Positions 51,172 to 60,651 of a DNA stretch of 64,000 nucleotides are shown one piece after another. The stretch's first letter is position 1. Each line of letters starts with the position of its first letter. This stretch comes from Cellvibrionales bacterium UBA7375. GTDB lineage: Bacteria; Pseudomonadota; Gammaproteobacteria; Pseudomonadales; Porticoccaceae. The stretch is from contig CATAJQ010000035.1 in assembly GCA_949487135.1 (NCBI GenBank), positions 1-64,000 on the forward strand, in the 5' to 3' direction. The position numbers and the translations under genes were made by a program. The notes below the pieces were generated by a model that saw nothing but the letters and a program-made list of their open reading frames with translations, made no database searches and was not told where the DNA came from.

Positions 51172-52287
51172 TTATTGGGTTACTTGGTTATAGGCCCATT
51201 CTAGCCAGGGTAGCAAAGCTTCTAAATCAGACTGCTCAACCGTTGCGCCACACCAAATTCGCAACCCTGCCGGCGCATCACGATAGGCGCCTATGTCAAA
51301 GGCAACTGATTCCTGTGCCAGCAGTGAAACCATCTGTTTAACCTGATCGGCATCTAGATCTAGGCTTAAACACACACTGGTATTTGACACTTGCTGTGGC
51401 TCTTGGGCAAGAAAATCGATCCATGAATGCGACTCCACAAAACCCTTAATGATTGCTAGATTTGATTCAGATTTAGCAATAGCTGCCGGCAATCCACCAA
51501 TGGATTCCACCCAATCTAGGGCGTCTAAGTAATCTGCAACGCAAAGCATAGAGGGTGTATTAATGGTGGCGCCGCGGAAGATACCCTCAATTAATTTACC
51601 CGCTTTAGTAAGGCGGAAAATTTTTGGTAATGGCCATGGTGGGTTGTAACTCTCGAGTCTCTCAACCGCTCTAGGGCTGAGAATCAACATGCCGTGAGCA
51701 CCTTCACCACCGAGTACCTTTTGCCAACTGTAGGTAACAACATCGAGCTTTTCCCATGGCATATCCATAGCAAAAACAGCAGAAGTGGCATCACAGATGG
51801 TCAATCCTGTTCTGTCGTCGCTAATCCAATCGGCATTAGGAACTTTTACCCCAGAGGTGGTGCCATTCCAAGTAAAAACACAATCATGATCTGGGTTAGC
51901 TTGAGTTAAATCTGGCAGCAAACCATAGTCAGCCGTATAACTATTCAAATCATCTAGCTTCAATTGCTTTACCGCATCGGTCAACCAACCGCGTCCAAAG
52001 GATTCCCAGGCAAAAATATCTACTGGGCGTGCACCGAGTAAAGACCACATAATCATTTCTACCGCCCCGGTATCAGATGCGGGAACAACACCAACTCTGT
52101 AGCCTTCAGGCAAGCCAAGAACTTTAGCGGTCTGCTCACAGGCTTTGCCCAACGCTTGCTTACCAATAGATGAGCGATGAGAGCGGCCTAGCGTATCTAA
52201 CTGTAAATTTTCAACACTGTAACCAGGCCTTTTAGAGCAGGGGCCTGAAGAGAAATTTGGATTGTTCGGTTTTGTCGTTGGTTTCAT
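51172..52287 (-). CDS. serC: Phosphoserine aminotransferase, alphaproteobacterial/Methanosarcina type
   Basis: It transaminates 3-phosphohydroxypyruvate to phosphoserine. The 371 residues include [18 protein letters not shown] at the N-terminus and the PLP lysine in [16 protein letters not shown] (about residue 194). This matches the SerC_2 family (TIGR01365 type) rather than the E. coli-type SerC common in gammaproteobacteria, hinting at an old transfer or replacement. Paired with serA. Confidence 0.9.
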   Translation of the reverse strand: MKPTTKPNNPNFSSGPCSKRPGYSVENLQLDTLGRSHRSSIGKQALGKACEQTAKVLGLPEGYRVGVVPASDTGAVEMIMWSLLGARPVDIFAWESFGRGWLTDAVKQLKLDDLNSYTADYGLLPDLTQANPDHDCVFTWNGTTSGVKVPNADWISDDRTGLTICDATSAVFAMDMPWEKLDVVTYSWQKVLGGEGAHGMLILSPRAVERLESYNPPWPLPKIFRLTKAGKLIEGIFRGATINTPSMLCVADYLDALDWVESIGGLPAAIAKSESNLAIIKGFVESHSWIDFLAQEPQQVSNTSVCLSLDLDADQVKQMVSLLAQESVAFDIGAYRDAPAGLRIWCGATVEQSDLEALLPWLEWAYNQVTQ

Positions 52288-52390
52288 AGTTTTAACTTTG
52301 TTAATACCCTTGAGTCCCAGTATAAGTTTGGGGCTATATATTAATTTTCAATAATATAATGTTTAAGAAATTTCCCGCTGGGAATTTTAG

Positions 52391-53029
52391 TTACTTTGCG
52401 GCTAGCGCGCGCTCTTTATCAATTAAGAACTCAGCCACCTTAAGCATGCCAGAAAAACCGGCTGCCGACGTTGTACTCACGCGGTATTTGCCATTGATAA
52501 TCATTTCTGGGGTGCCGCGAACCTTATAGGCACGAACTCTGGATTTAGCCTGAGTAATCATGCTTGTAGTTCCGAATGAACTGAAAGCGCTTGAAAACTT
52601 TTTACTATCAACACCATTGGCGCTGAAAATTTCAGCAAAATCCGCTTCATTTTTAAAGGCTCTTTTTTTCAAGTGTATAGCCTCAAAAATTGGCATATGT
52701 ACCTGATCCAGTACGTTAAGAATTTTAGCTGCATAATAAGCTCGGGCATAGGCTTCCATTTTTGGCTGCCAAATTGCCGGCGTACTTTGAAAATCAACAT
52801 CCGCAGCTAGCTTTTCCACCCAAGGATGCAATTCAGCTTGGAAATTGAAGCAGTGTCCGCAGGTATAGGCAAAAACTTCATTAACTTCAATTTTGTCAGA
52901 GCTAGCAGTTCTAACCTGCTGCGGCAATATATCGTAATGCTCACCGGCTTTATATTTTTCATCTGCCGCCTGACACATCGCCAGTGGCAATAGGGTTAAA
53001 ATAAAAATAATCCGCTTGATTAACAACAT
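52391..53029 (-). CDS. dsbA: Thiol:disulfide interchange protein DsbA
   Basis: A periplasmic oxidase that puts disulfides into exported proteins. The 212-residue product has a signal peptide (MLLIKRIIFILTLLPLAMCQ) and a thioredoxin fold with CxxC as YTCGHCFNF (CGHC instead of E. coli CPHC) and the cis-proline in VRGTPEMIING. The signal ends with a Cys (AMCQA), so a lipobox-like reading is possible but not convincing. GGAGAC precedes the ATG. It follows cytochrome c4, the Pseudomonas order. Confidence 0.93.
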   Translation of the reverse strand: MLLIKRIIFILTLLPLAMCQAADEKYKAGEHYDILPQQVRTASSDKIEVNEVFAYTCGHCFNFQAELHPWVEKLAADVDFQSTPAIWQPKMEAYARAYYAAKILNVLDQVHMPIFEAIHLKKRAFKNEADFAEIFSANGVDSKKFSSAFSSFGTTSMITQAKSRVRAYKVRGTPEMIINGKYRVSTTSAAGFSGMLKVAEFLIDKERALAAK

Positions 53030-53065
53030 TTTTTTGTCTCCTTGTTAAATTAAACTAAATTTAGA

Positions 53066-53704
53066 CTAGTTCAATCCAGCAATATAATTAGCTAGCGCTT
53101 TAATTTCTTTATCGCTTAACGCTTTGGCAACACCCTGCATGATTTTTGCATTCGCACCGGAGTTGCGTTCACCATTGCGATAAGCCAATAATTGCTTTTC
53201 AGTGTATTCTCCATACTGTCCCCCTAATGCGGGATAACCAGCAGGGCCATTACCCTTGCCTGATGGCGAGTGGCAGGCGATACAGGCAGCAACCCCTGTT
53301 TTAAGATTGCCAGCTCTGTAGAGGTTTTCACCAAGTTCAAGAGCTTTTTGTGCATCGTTAATGCCGATAAGCGTAATTTCTTTAGCACCAGAAATCTGGA
53401 TCTTTTTACTGTTGTAATAGGCCGCCATATCCTGAAGATCTTGGTCAGACATATAATCAAGCAAACCGGTCATTTCAACAATAACGCGCTCGCCCGCTTT
53501 AATATGGCGCAACTGTGCCGTTAAGTATTTTTCTCCAAGACCCGCCAATTTAGGGAAAGAGGCGATAGCACTATTGCCATCTTGGCCATGGCAACCGGCA
53601 CAGCTAGCTGTTTTCAGCTTGCCCGCTGCAGCATCTCCGCCAGCCCAGACAGGCGTGGTTAAAAACAAAGCTATAAGGCCGCAAACAAAAAAGATTCTTT
53701 TCAT
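53066..53704 (-). CDS. Cytochrome c4 (periplasmic diheme cytochrome c)
   Basis: It carries electrons to terminal oxidases. The 212-residue product has a signal peptide (MKRIFFVCGLIALFLTTPVW) and two heme sites, CAGCH (about residue 35) and CIACH (about 136), in two homologous cytochrome domains. The frame is open to 53722, but ATG 53704 gives the clean signal peptide and has GGA upstream. Placement between engB and dsbA is as in Pseudomonas. Confidence 0.93.
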   Translation of the reverse strand: MKRIFFVCGLIALFLTTPVWAGGDAAAGKLKTASCAGCHGQDGNSAIASFPKLAGLGEKYLTAQLRHIKAGERVIVEMTGLLDYMSDQDLQDMAAYYNSKKIQISGAKEITLIGINDAQKALELGENLYRAGNLKTGVAACIACHSPSGKGNGPAGYPALGGQYGEYTEKQLLAYRNGERNSGANAKIMQGVAKALSDKEIKALANYIAGLN

Positions 53705-53871
53705 GGTTATTCCAAATCTCACTATACGTTAGAATGGTTGGGCATATTTATTGGTCAATACGCGCGAAACTTTAAAAGGTAGTTAGCTCAATGAGCTTAG
53801 CGCGCGCATTATATACTAATAAGCACGTTTTCTTAAGCAAATTACAATGTCTTTTTACGGATTAAAAAAAA

Positions 53872-54471
53872 GTGAACTTTAATACAGTACAATTTTTGAT
53901 CAGCGCCCAAACACTGCAACAATGTCCGGAGGATACCGGCTGTGAGGTTGCCTTCGCAGGACGCTCTAATGCTGGCAAATCAAGCGCCATAAACACTCTG
54001 ACCCGCAACAAAGGACTGGCGCGAACAAGTAAGACCCCTGGGCGAACGCAGCTTATCAATCACTTTGAAATTGAGCCGGAAAAGCGCCTGGTTGATCTCC
54101 CAGGTTATGGTTATGCCAAAGTGCCAAAGGCTATTAAAGCAAAATGGAATAGAAACTTAGCAGAGTATCTGCAAAATCGCAGTAGCCTCAGCGGTCTGGT
54201 GCTTTTGATGGATATTAGGCATCCACTACAAGACTACGATCAACAAATGTTAAATTGGGCCGCACAGGCAGGCCTGCCTGTGCATATTTTGCTGACCAAG
54301 GCAGATAAGTTTAAACGCGGACCGGCTATGAACTCCCTGCTCGGGGTAGAAAAATTGCTGCGGGATATGGACCCTGGCTTTTCGCTATTAAGTGCTCAAA
54401 TTTTTTCTTCTTTGAAAAAAACTGGGCTGCCCGAACTGGAACAAAAACTGATGAGCTGGCTAGAAGATTAA
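53872..54471 (+). CDS. engB: Ribosome-biogenesis GTP-binding protein EngB (YsxC/YihA)
   Basis: An essential GTPase for 50S assembly. The 199 residues have the P-loop (GRSNAGKSSAIN, about 29-40), GRTQLINHFE (G2), VDLPGYGYAKV (G3) and LLTKADK (G4). The start is a GTG at 53872 without a clear Shine-Dalgarno, but it gives the usual N-terminal length. Between polA and the cytochrome gene, as in Pseudomonas. Confidence 0.95.
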   Translation: MNFNTVQFLISAQTLQQCPEDTGCEVAFAGRSNAGKSSAINTLTRNKGLARTSKTPGRTQLINHFEIEPEKRLVDLPGYGYAKVPKAIKAKWNRNLAEYLQNRSSLSGLVLLMDIRHPLQDYDQQMLNWAAQAGLPVHILLTKADKFKRGPAMNSLLGVEKLLRDMDPGFSLLSAQIFSSLKKTGLPELEQKLMSWLED

Positions 54472-54472
54472 T

Positions 54473-54507
54473 TAAAAAAAGACCCTGATCAAATTGATTC
54501 AGGGTCT
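54473..54507 (-). terminator. Intrinsic terminator of polA
   Basis: AGACCCTGA (54480-54488) pairs with TCAGGGTCT (54499-54507); read leftward the stem ends in seven T, so it terminates leftward polA transcription. The rightward side has only a short T-rich tail, so it is a weak terminator for engB at best. Confidence 0.75.
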
Positions 54508-54629
54508 GTTGCTACTCGGAGATACTACATGCCATTCTCACTAGGGGAAGAGAATTCATTTTTTTGCTGCTTGCATAGATATAGACAGCCATTTTTCAGT
54601 AAGTTCAATTTTATTTAAAAAAATATTTT

Positions 54630-57410
54630 TTAATGCGCCTCATCCCAATTATTTCCATCGCCTACATCAACTACTAACTTAACTTGCAAGCTTGCGGCGG
54701 ACTCCATGCACTCTGTCACACCAACCACTACTTGCTTAAATTCATTGCCTGGCACCTCAAGTACTAGCTCATCGTGGACTTGCATAATCATTCGACTTTT
54801 AAGCTGCTTACTTTGTAACCATTGGTCGACATTGATCATGGCAAGTTTAATAATATCTGCCGCCGTTCCCTGCATAGGTGCATTGATCGCCGTGCGCTCT
54901 GCAGCCTGACGGCGCATACCGTTTCTGCTGTTGATCTCTGGCAAGTACAGCCTTCTGCCAAAGTGGGTTTCAACATAGCCCTTTTCGGCAGCGCTGTGAC
55001 GCACCTGATTCATATACTGCTGAACTCCAGGATAGCGCTCGAAGTAAAGGTCAATATAATCCGCCGCCTGTTTGCGCCCAATATTTAATTGTCGAGCCAG
55101 ACCAAAGGCGGACATGCCGTAAATAAGACCAAAATTAATTGCTTTTGCACTGCGCCGTTGATCGGTTGTGACCTGAGCCAAATTTACCCCAAATACCTCT
55201 GCCGCTGTAGCACGGTGAACATCCTGTCCCTGATCAAATGCTTTGAGTAGATTTTTGTCCCCCGACAAATGCGCCATAATACGCAGCTCAATTTGCGAGT
55301 AGTCAGCGGCAATTAATCGATGGCCGGGGGAGGCGATAAATGCCTGTCTGACTCGCCGCCCTTCCGCAGTTCGAATGGGGATATTCTGCAAATTAGGATC
55401 TGAGGATGACAGCCTGCCGGTAGCTGTGCCTGCTTGATGATAAGAGGTATGAATTCTCTTAGTAGCAGGGTTTATCATCAGAGGCAGTTTGTCAGTATAG
55501 GTGGATTTTAGTTTAGCTAGGCCCCGATGCTCCAACAACACCTTAGGCAAAGGATAATCCAACGCTAACTCTTGTAGCACCTCCTCTTTGGTTGAAGGCG
55601 CCCCTTTAGCCGTTTTCTTTAAAACAGGTATTTCTAATTTTTCGAATAGGATTTCAGCCAGTTGTTTCGGTGAGGCCAAATTAAACTGCTGGCCCGCTAA
55701 ATCCCAGGCCTGAGTCTCTAACTCCGCAAGTCGCTCAGCCAGTTCTTGGCTCTGTTGAAACAACAATGTATCGTCAACTAACGCACCATTGCGCTCAATG
55801 CGCGATAAAACCTTGATCAATGGCAACTCAATCTCTTGAAAAAGAGTTTTAAGTGGCAACTGATTTTCAACCTGAGGCCATAAAGCCTGATGCAATCGCA
55901 AAGTAATATCCGCATCTTCAGCCGCATAGGGCCCTGCTTCTTCCAATGCGATTTGATTAAACGTGAGTTGAGAGGCGCCCTTTCCAGCAATATCTGTAAA
56001 GCTAACCGTTTGTCTGTCTAAATAATACTGGGCTAAACTATCCATGTCGTGGCGCGTGGCAACACTATTCAAAACATAGGATTCGAGCATGGTGTCAAAG
56101 GCAATACCTTGTAGCTGAATGCCATGTTGTGCGAGTACGCTGATATCGTATTTTAAATTTTGACCCACTTTTTTAATCTTTGGATTTTCAAGAATCGGCT
56201 TCAGTGCGTTGAGCACAACATCACTTGATAATTGCTCTGGCGCGCCTAAATAGTCGTGACCAAACGGAATATAGGCGGCACTTCCAGGTTCCACGGCAAA
56301 GCTAACACCTATCAAATCGGCGACCATATAATCAAGGCTAGTAGTTTCTGTATCAAGCGCAAAAAGCGTGCTCGATTGTAGCGTTTGTAGCCACATTTCA
56401 AACTGCTGTTCGTCTAAGATGGTTTCATATTTAACTGAAGGGGGCGTTGTAACTGTATTCTTAGCTTCAGCCGCCACCTGTTGAACATCGCCTGTCAAGC
56501 CAGCATTGGCATTGGTCAGGCTATCACTGGTCGCCGAATCGCTAAACTCATTAATCCAAGTTTTAAACTCCATTTCTTGAAATTGTTTCAATAATTCCGC
56601 TTTATCCGGCGCCTGATTAACTAGCTGATCGACACTTAAGTCTAGGGATACGTCGGTTTTGATGGTCGCCAAAGTATAGGAAAGATAGGCTAGATCTTTG
56701 TACTCCTCAAGTTTAGCCGCCAGCGTTTTAGCGCCACGAATACCCAGTCCAGCAACCTCATCAAGACGCTGATATATGGAGTCCAGCCCGCCCAAGCCCT
56801 GAAGCAAACCCAATGCTGTTTTTTCGCCAACGCCTGGAACGCCAGGAATATTGTCCGATTTATCCCCTAAAAGCGCCAAATAATCGATGATCAATTCAGG
56901 CGGGATACCAAACTTATCTATCACCCCATCCCTATCCATAAAGGTATCGGTCATAGTATTCACCAGACTAATATGCTGATTGACCAGCTGCGCTATATCT
57001 TTGTCCCCGGTTGAGATAATAACTGGCTGCTGCTGCTCTGTAGCCTGCACTGCATAGGTACCAATTACATCGTCTGCCTCAACCCCCTCGACACTTATTA
57101 GCGGCATACCCATAGCGCGAATAATGTCATGAATTGGCTCGATTTGAGAACGAAGTTCATCTGGCATGGGTGGGCGGTTGGCCTTATATTCGCTGTATAT
57201 GTCATCGCGAAAGGTTTTACCCTTGGCATCAAAAATGACTGCAGTGGTGCTGTCTGGGTAATCCTTTTGCAGACGTCGCATCATATTGATAACGCCCTTA
57301 ACCGCACCCGTTGGGAGACCCTTACTATTGGTCAGTGGTGGTAGCGCATGAAAGGCCCTGTAGAGATAGGAGGAGCCATCGACAAGTATTAGCGGTGCTT
57401 TATCAGTCAT
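54630..57410 (-). CDS. polA: DNA polymerase I
   Basis: It fills repair gaps and removes RNA primers. The 926 residues hold the 5'-nuclease domain (about 1-290, [16 protein letters not shown]), the 3'-5' exonuclease with intact acidic pair ([10 protein letters not shown], about 350) and the polymerase domain ([44 protein letters not shown]). Length fits E. coli Pol I (928). The frame starts at a TTG at 57419, but ATG 57410 ([15 protein letters not shown]) is preferred. Divergent from nothing; it runs away from znuA on the same strand. Confidence 0.97.
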   Translation of the reverse strand: MTDKAPLILVDGSSYLYRAFHALPPLTNSKGLPTGAVKGVINMMRRLQKDYPDSTTAVIFDAKGKTFRDDIYSEYKANRPPMPDELRSQIEPIHDIIRAMGMPLISVEGVEADDVIGTYAVQATEQQQPVIISTGDKDIAQLVNQHISLVNTMTDTFMDRDGVIDKFGIPPELIIDYLALLGDKSDNIPGVPGVGEKTALGLLQGLGGLDSIYQRLDEVAGLGIRGAKTLAAKLEEYKDLAYLSYTLATIKTDVSLDLSVDQLVNQAPDKAELLKQFQEMEFKTWINEFSDSATSDSLTNANAGLTGDVQQVAAEAKNTVTTPPSVKYETILDEQQFEMWLQTLQSSTLFALDTETTSLDYMVADLIGVSFAVEPGSAAYIPFGHDYLGAPEQLSSDVVLNALKPILENPKIKKVGQNLKYDISVLAQHGIQLQGIAFDTMLESYVLNSVATRHDMDSLAQYYLDRQTVSFTDIAGKGASQLTFNQIALEEAGPYAAEDADITLRLHQALWPQVENQLPLKTLFQEIELPLIKVLSRIERNGALVDDTLLFQQSQELAERLAELETQAWDLAGQQFNLASPKQLAEILFEKLEIPVLKKTAKGAPSTKEEVLQELALDYPLPKVLLEHRGLAKLKSTYTDKLPLMINPATKRIHTSYHQAGTATGRLSSSDPNLQNIPIRTAEGRRVRQAFIASPGHRLIAADYSQIELRIMAHLSGDKNLLKAFDQGQDVHRATAAEVFGVNLAQVTTDQRRSAKAINFGLIYGMSAFGLARQLNIGRKQAADYIDLYFERYPGVQQYMNQVRHSAAEKGYVETHFGRRLYLPEINSRNGMRRQAAERTAINAPMQGTAADIIKLAMINVDQWLQSKQLKSRMIMQVHDELVLEVPGNEFKQVVVGVTECMESAASLQVKLVVDVGDGNNWDEAH

Positions 57411-57455
57411 AATTATCAAATTTTTTGTTGCAACAATTTACTTAGGATACATTAT

Positions 57456-58352
57456 TTATTTGAAGCAGGCGGAAAATTGCCTGGCCAAACCATAAATATA
57501 TGACTCATAACTCGGCAATTCATCGTTGTAGGCAACCCCTAGTATATCTATTGTTGTGGTTGGCACAGATAGATCCTTAGCCATAGCTACTGCATCTTTA
57601 TCACCATGCTGAGGCTCAATAAATACACAATTGACCCCCAATTTTTGCCCTTCTAGGCGCAAATTAAATTGAGTTTTTGCCCCTTTTTGCTTACCCAGCA
57701 TGTCGCGAATTGACAGCCCAGACTGCAAATTAAATTCATTAACAAAGTAACCTATCCCCTGATGATGCACCATATAGTTGCGATTTTTTAGTGGTAACAA
57801 TAGGTTGATCGTATCTTTTTGAATCTGATCACTATAAATATCGACAATAGGCAGGTCGAGGCGTTTGGATAACGCTTTAGCTAATTGTTTGGCTATTGTT
57901 GGTGAAAGCCAAATATGTGGATCAATATCATGATCATGCTCTGAATGGTCTTCATGATGATCATTTTCTTCGTCAACCACATTTTTTTCACGATCTGGAT
58001 AAATTAAATCCAATGCTGTGACTAATTTTGATGGCGATAAGCCTGTGAATTGCTTTTTTGCTCTTATTTCGAAATTTGGTCCGATCCAAAGTACTAAATC
58101 TGCCTTAGCCAGCGTGCGTATGTCTGACACTTTAAGCACAACATCATGGGGCGACAGTCCTGAGGGCATTAAATACTCCACTCTGGCTCTATCTTGCAGC
58201 GCCGACCTAGCAATAATAGCGAGTGGCTTAATACTGGTGACCACCAGAGGCTTATCGTTAGTATCGCTATAAGCAAGGGCAGAAAGGCAAAATAGCACGC
58301 ATATTAGCGGCAACCAAAAAACCCAAAATGAAATGTTATAATATTGCATCAT
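57456..58352 (-). CDS. znuA: Zinc ABC transporter substrate-binding protein ZnuA
   Basis: The periplasmic zinc-binding subunit for ZnuBC. The 298-residue protein has a signal peptide (about 1-28) and the cluster A-1 fold with metal-binding histidines (SGLSPHDVVL; IDPHIWLSP; MVHHQGIGYF) and a His/Asp-rich loop (DHHEDHSEHDHDIDPH). ATG at 58352 or 58349 are both possible; a GGGA lies about 9 nt upstream of the first. A Zur-like box overlaps codons 2-7. Divergent from zur-znuC-znuB. Confidence 0.93.
   Translation of the reverse strand: MMQYYNISFWVFWLPLICVLFCLSALAYSDTNDKPLVVTSIKPLAIIARSALQDRARVEYLMPSGLSPHDVVLKVSDIRTLAKADLVLWIGPNFEIRAKKQFTGLSPSKLVTALDLIYPDREKNVVDEENDHHEDHSEHDHDIDPHIWLSPTIAKQLAKALSKRLDLPIVDIYSDQIQKDTINLLLPLKNRNYMVHHQGIGYFVNEFNLQSGLSIRDMLGKQKGAKTQFNLRLEGQKLGVNCVFIEPQHGDKDAVAMAKDLSVPTTTIDILGVAYNDELPSYESYIYGLARQFSACFK
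58334..58348. promoter_or_regulatory. Zur-like box overlapping the first codons of znuA
   Basis: TGTTATAATATTGCA matches the known gammaproteobacterial Zur consensus core (TGTTATAATATAACA) at 13 of 15 positions. It lies within znuA codons 2-6 if the ATG at 58352 is used. Consensus quoted from general knowledge of E. coli and Pseudomonas Zur boxes. Confidence 0.6.
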
Positions 58353-58416
58353 ATAATTTTAATCCCTTTTAAAGTGAAATATTTCAAATTTTTACTGTAT
58401 ATTTCTTTAATATATA

Positions 58417-58431
58417 TGTAATATTATAACA
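58417..58431. promoter_or_regulatory. Second Zur-like box upstream of zur
   Basis: TGTAATATTATAACA differs from its own reverse complement at one symmetric pair of positions and fits the same Zur consensus core at most positions. It is 25 bp before the zur ATG, in the znuA-zur intergenic region, and probably overlaps the rightward promoter. This suggests autoregulation of zur-znuCB. Confidence 0.6.
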
Positions 58432-58456
58432 TCACTTACTAATTTGTAGCCATATC

Positions 58457-58954
58457 ATGTTAACTAACGCACGCTTAGTATATCAGCCACACGACCAAGT
58501 TCGCATACTTAATGCGGCTATTTCTCGCGCCCACGACATATGTGAGGCCGCCAATGTGCGCCTTACTCCAACCAGAGAAGCTATATTAAAGCTGTTGTGG
58601 CAAGGCCACCAGCCCATGGGTGCTTATCAGCTTCAGCAGCAACTAGCTAAGGTGTCGGAAAAACCCATTGCACCCCCTACTATATACCGAGCCATTGAAT
58701 TTCTAATAGATTTAGGCTTGGTCCATCGCATTCATTCACTCAATGCATATATCGGCTGCCCTTTTCCTAGTAGCGAACACAGTAATATATTTATGATCTG
58801 TGAAAAATGTAACACTGTAGCTGAAGTTTCAGATAAAAGAGTTAATAATTTATTGGAAGCGATTACTGATAAAGTTGGCTTTAAGTTACATTCACAAACT
58901 ATTGAGCTGTTTGGCCTGTGCCCAAACTGCGAGCCCGGAGATAGTGATGAATAA
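58457..58954 (+). CDS. zur: Zinc uptake regulator Zur (Fur family)
   Basis: A zinc-dependent repressor of uptake genes. The 165 residues have the winged-helix DNA-binding half (LTPTREAILKLLWQGHQPMG) and the dimer/metal half with two CxxC pairs: ICEKCNTV and LCPNCEP. The signature HxH region reads FPSSEHSNIFMICEKC. Being encoded with znuC and znuB and opposite znuA identifies it as Zur rather than Fur. It overlaps znuC by 8 bp. Confidence 0.92.
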   Translation: MLTNARLVYQPHDQVRILNAAISRAHDICEAANVRLTPTREAILKLLWQGHQPMGAYQLQQQLAKVSEKPIAPPTIYRAIEFLIDLGLVHRIHSLNAYIGCPFPSSEHSNIFMICEKCNTVAEVSDKRVNNLLEAITDKVGFKLHSQTIELFGLCPNCEPGDSDE

Positions 58955-59708
58955 CCGCTTAGTGCGCCTAAAATCGGTCAGCAAAACTTTTGCCGATAAG
59001 CCAATTTTACAAAATATATCGATGACCATTAATCAAGGTGAAATTACTACCATTATTGGCCCTAATGGCGCCGGCAAGTCCTCGTTGATACGGATTATTC
59101 TTGGGCTTATATCACCAGATGAGGGAACCATAGAGACATCGACTAATTTAACTGTTGGCTATATGCCACAAAAGGTCAATATTGACCACACGCTACCAAT
59201 TTCTACCTGTAGATTTTTACAGCTAGCTAACACTTCTCATGAGGAATGCCATAAAGCACTCGAATTAGTGGGAATACCAGAGATCAAAGACACCCCGTTT
59301 CATAAGCTTTCTGGCGGTGAAATGCAACGCGCCCTTCTAGCTAGATCTATTTTGCGCAAGCCCAACCTATTGGTTCTTGATGAGCCCGTTCAGGGTGTAG
59401 ATTTCAGCGGCCAGAATGAGCTTTATGGCCTGATTGGCAAGCTTAGATCTTCCCTAAACTGCGGCATTGTCATGGTTTCCCATGATTTACATCTAGTGAT
59501 GTCGGCCACTGATCATGTTATCTGCCTCAATCATCATATTTGCTGTCAGGGCAAGCCTGAACAGGTGACCCAAGATCCTGCCTATGTGGATATATTTGGT
59601 GAAACTGCACTTTATAATCATCAGCATAATCATCAACACAGCTTAAAAGGCGAGGTGCTTGATAGCGAAGGCGTTCATCGCCACGGGGAGGGGTGCCAAC
59701 ATGATTGA
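58947..59708 (+). CDS. znuC: Zinc ABC transporter ATP-binding protein ZnuC
   Basis: The ATPase of the ZnuABC importer. The 253 residues show Walker A (IIGPNGAGKSSL), the ABC signature (KLSGGEMQRALLARSI) and Walker B (LLVLDEPVQG). The C-terminus is histidine-rich (NHQHNHQHSLKGE, HRHGEGCQHD), which could bind zinc. The frame opens at 58875, but ATG at 58947 has GGAG upstream and overlaps the end of zur, so translation is likely coupled. Confidence 0.95.
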   Translation: MNNRLVRLKSVSKTFADKPILQNISMTINQGEITTIIGPNGAGKSSLIRIILGLISPDEGTIETSTNLTVGYMPQKVNIDHTLPISTCRFLQLANTSHEECHKALELVGIPEIKDTPFHKLSGGEMQRALLARSILRKPNLLVLDEPVQGVDFSGQNELYGLIGKLRSSLNCGIVMVSHDLHLVMSATDHVICLNHHICCQGKPEQVTQDPAYVDIFGETALYNHQHNHQHSLKGEVLDSEGVHRHGEGCQHD

Positions 59709-60486
59709 TTTTCTTATCTATGCACTGCTTGCTGGGCTTGGCGTAGCAGCGGTTGCAGGGCCTTTAGGTTGCTTTGTTGTATGGCGTCGAATGGCCTATT
59801 TTGGTGATACCCTAGCCCATAGCGCACTGCTGGGAGTTGCGCTCGGTGTATTGTTAAATATAGATCTCGGTATAGCTGTAACTGCTGTCTGCCTATTAAT
59901 GGCATTGGGGCTAGTCGCTCTCGAACAACAGGGCGTATTGGCACTGGATACGCTATTGGGAATACTGTCCCATTCAGCACTAGCTGCCGGTCTAGTGGTT
60001 ATTTCACTATTATCGGATATACGCGTCGACCTGATGTCGCTTTTATTTGGCGACTTATTATCAGTAACCATCGCAGACTTATGGGTTATCTACGCAGGAG
60101 CGAGCGTAGCTATTGTATTATTGGCCACACTGTGGAAATCCCTGATTAGTATAACGGTAGAGCCTGAGCTAGCTGCGGTTGAGGGGATCAATGTAACGCG
60201 CGTAAGAACTGCCTTAATGCTTATTACTGCCTTGGTTATCGCTATTGCAATGAAAATTGTCGGCGTGTTATTGATCACTGCACTATTGATTATTCCGGCG
60301 GCCGCAGCTCGAAGAATATGTGCCACACCTGAGTCTATGGCTATTATTGCCAGCTTGGGGGCAATGGCATCGGTTATTTCTGGCTTAGCAGCATCCTGGT
60401 ATATAGATACTCCGGCTGGGCCGTCGATTGTTATTAGCGCCGCATTATTGTTTTGCTTATCACTGGGCTTTAAACAAAAGGGCTAG
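59701..60486 (+). CDS. znuB: Zinc ABC transporter permease ZnuB
   Basis: The membrane channel of the zinc importer. The 261-residue protein is highly hydrophobic with about seven or eight membrane segments and the family start (MIDFLIYALLAGLGVAAVAGPLGCFVVWRRM cut here: first 20 residues MIDFLIYALLAGLGVAAVAG) followed by the FGDTLAHSALLGVA motif. Starting ATG at 59701 overlaps znuC by 8 bp and has GGGGAGGGG upstream. Last gene of zur-znuC-znuB. Confidence 0.94.
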   Translation: MIDFLIYALLAGLGVAAVAGPLGCFVVWRRMAYFGDTLAHSALLGVALGVLLNIDLGIAVTAVCLLMALGLVALEQQGVLALDTLLGILSHSALAAGLVVISLLSDIRVDLMSLLFGDLLSVTIADLWVIYAGASVAIVLLATLWKSLISITVEPELAAVEGINVTRVRTALMLITALVIAIAMKIVGVLLITALLIIPAAAARRICATPESMAIIASLGAMASVISGLAASWYIDTPAGPSIVISAALLFCLSLGFKQKG

Positions 60487-60507
60487 ATTTTTCTCAGGCA
60501 TAGAAAG

Positions 60508-60651
60508 CTATAAGCTTTTGAGTCCTGCCACCAAATTTGGCCAAACTTCATCTGCACAGCTACTGTGGTGATCGGCATTAAATTGATCGGCATCTAAGAG
60601 AATCTTTCTGCCAACCCTGCGGCCATAGCGGCCAGCCCACTGATCAAACAG
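60508..60651 (-). pseudogene. Unidentified C-terminal gene remnant, divergent from the truncated waaA
   Basis: A leftward frame of 47 codons, open from an in-frame TAG at 60652-60654 to a TAG at 60508, includes VGRKILLDADQFNADHHSSC and ends VWPNLVAGLKSL. It has protein-like composition and no start codon context. I do not recognise the family. In E. coli waaA is divergent from LPS genes, so this could be the tail of such a gene whose 5' part was removed with the waaA 5' end. Part of it overlaps the waaA frame and may be chance. Confidence 0.35.

Noticed and set aside
52391-53029. DsbA as a lipoprotein
   Set aside because: A cysteine occurs near the signal cleavage point, but the residues before it (PLAM) are not a good lipobox. 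A soluble periplasmic DsbA is the standard form.
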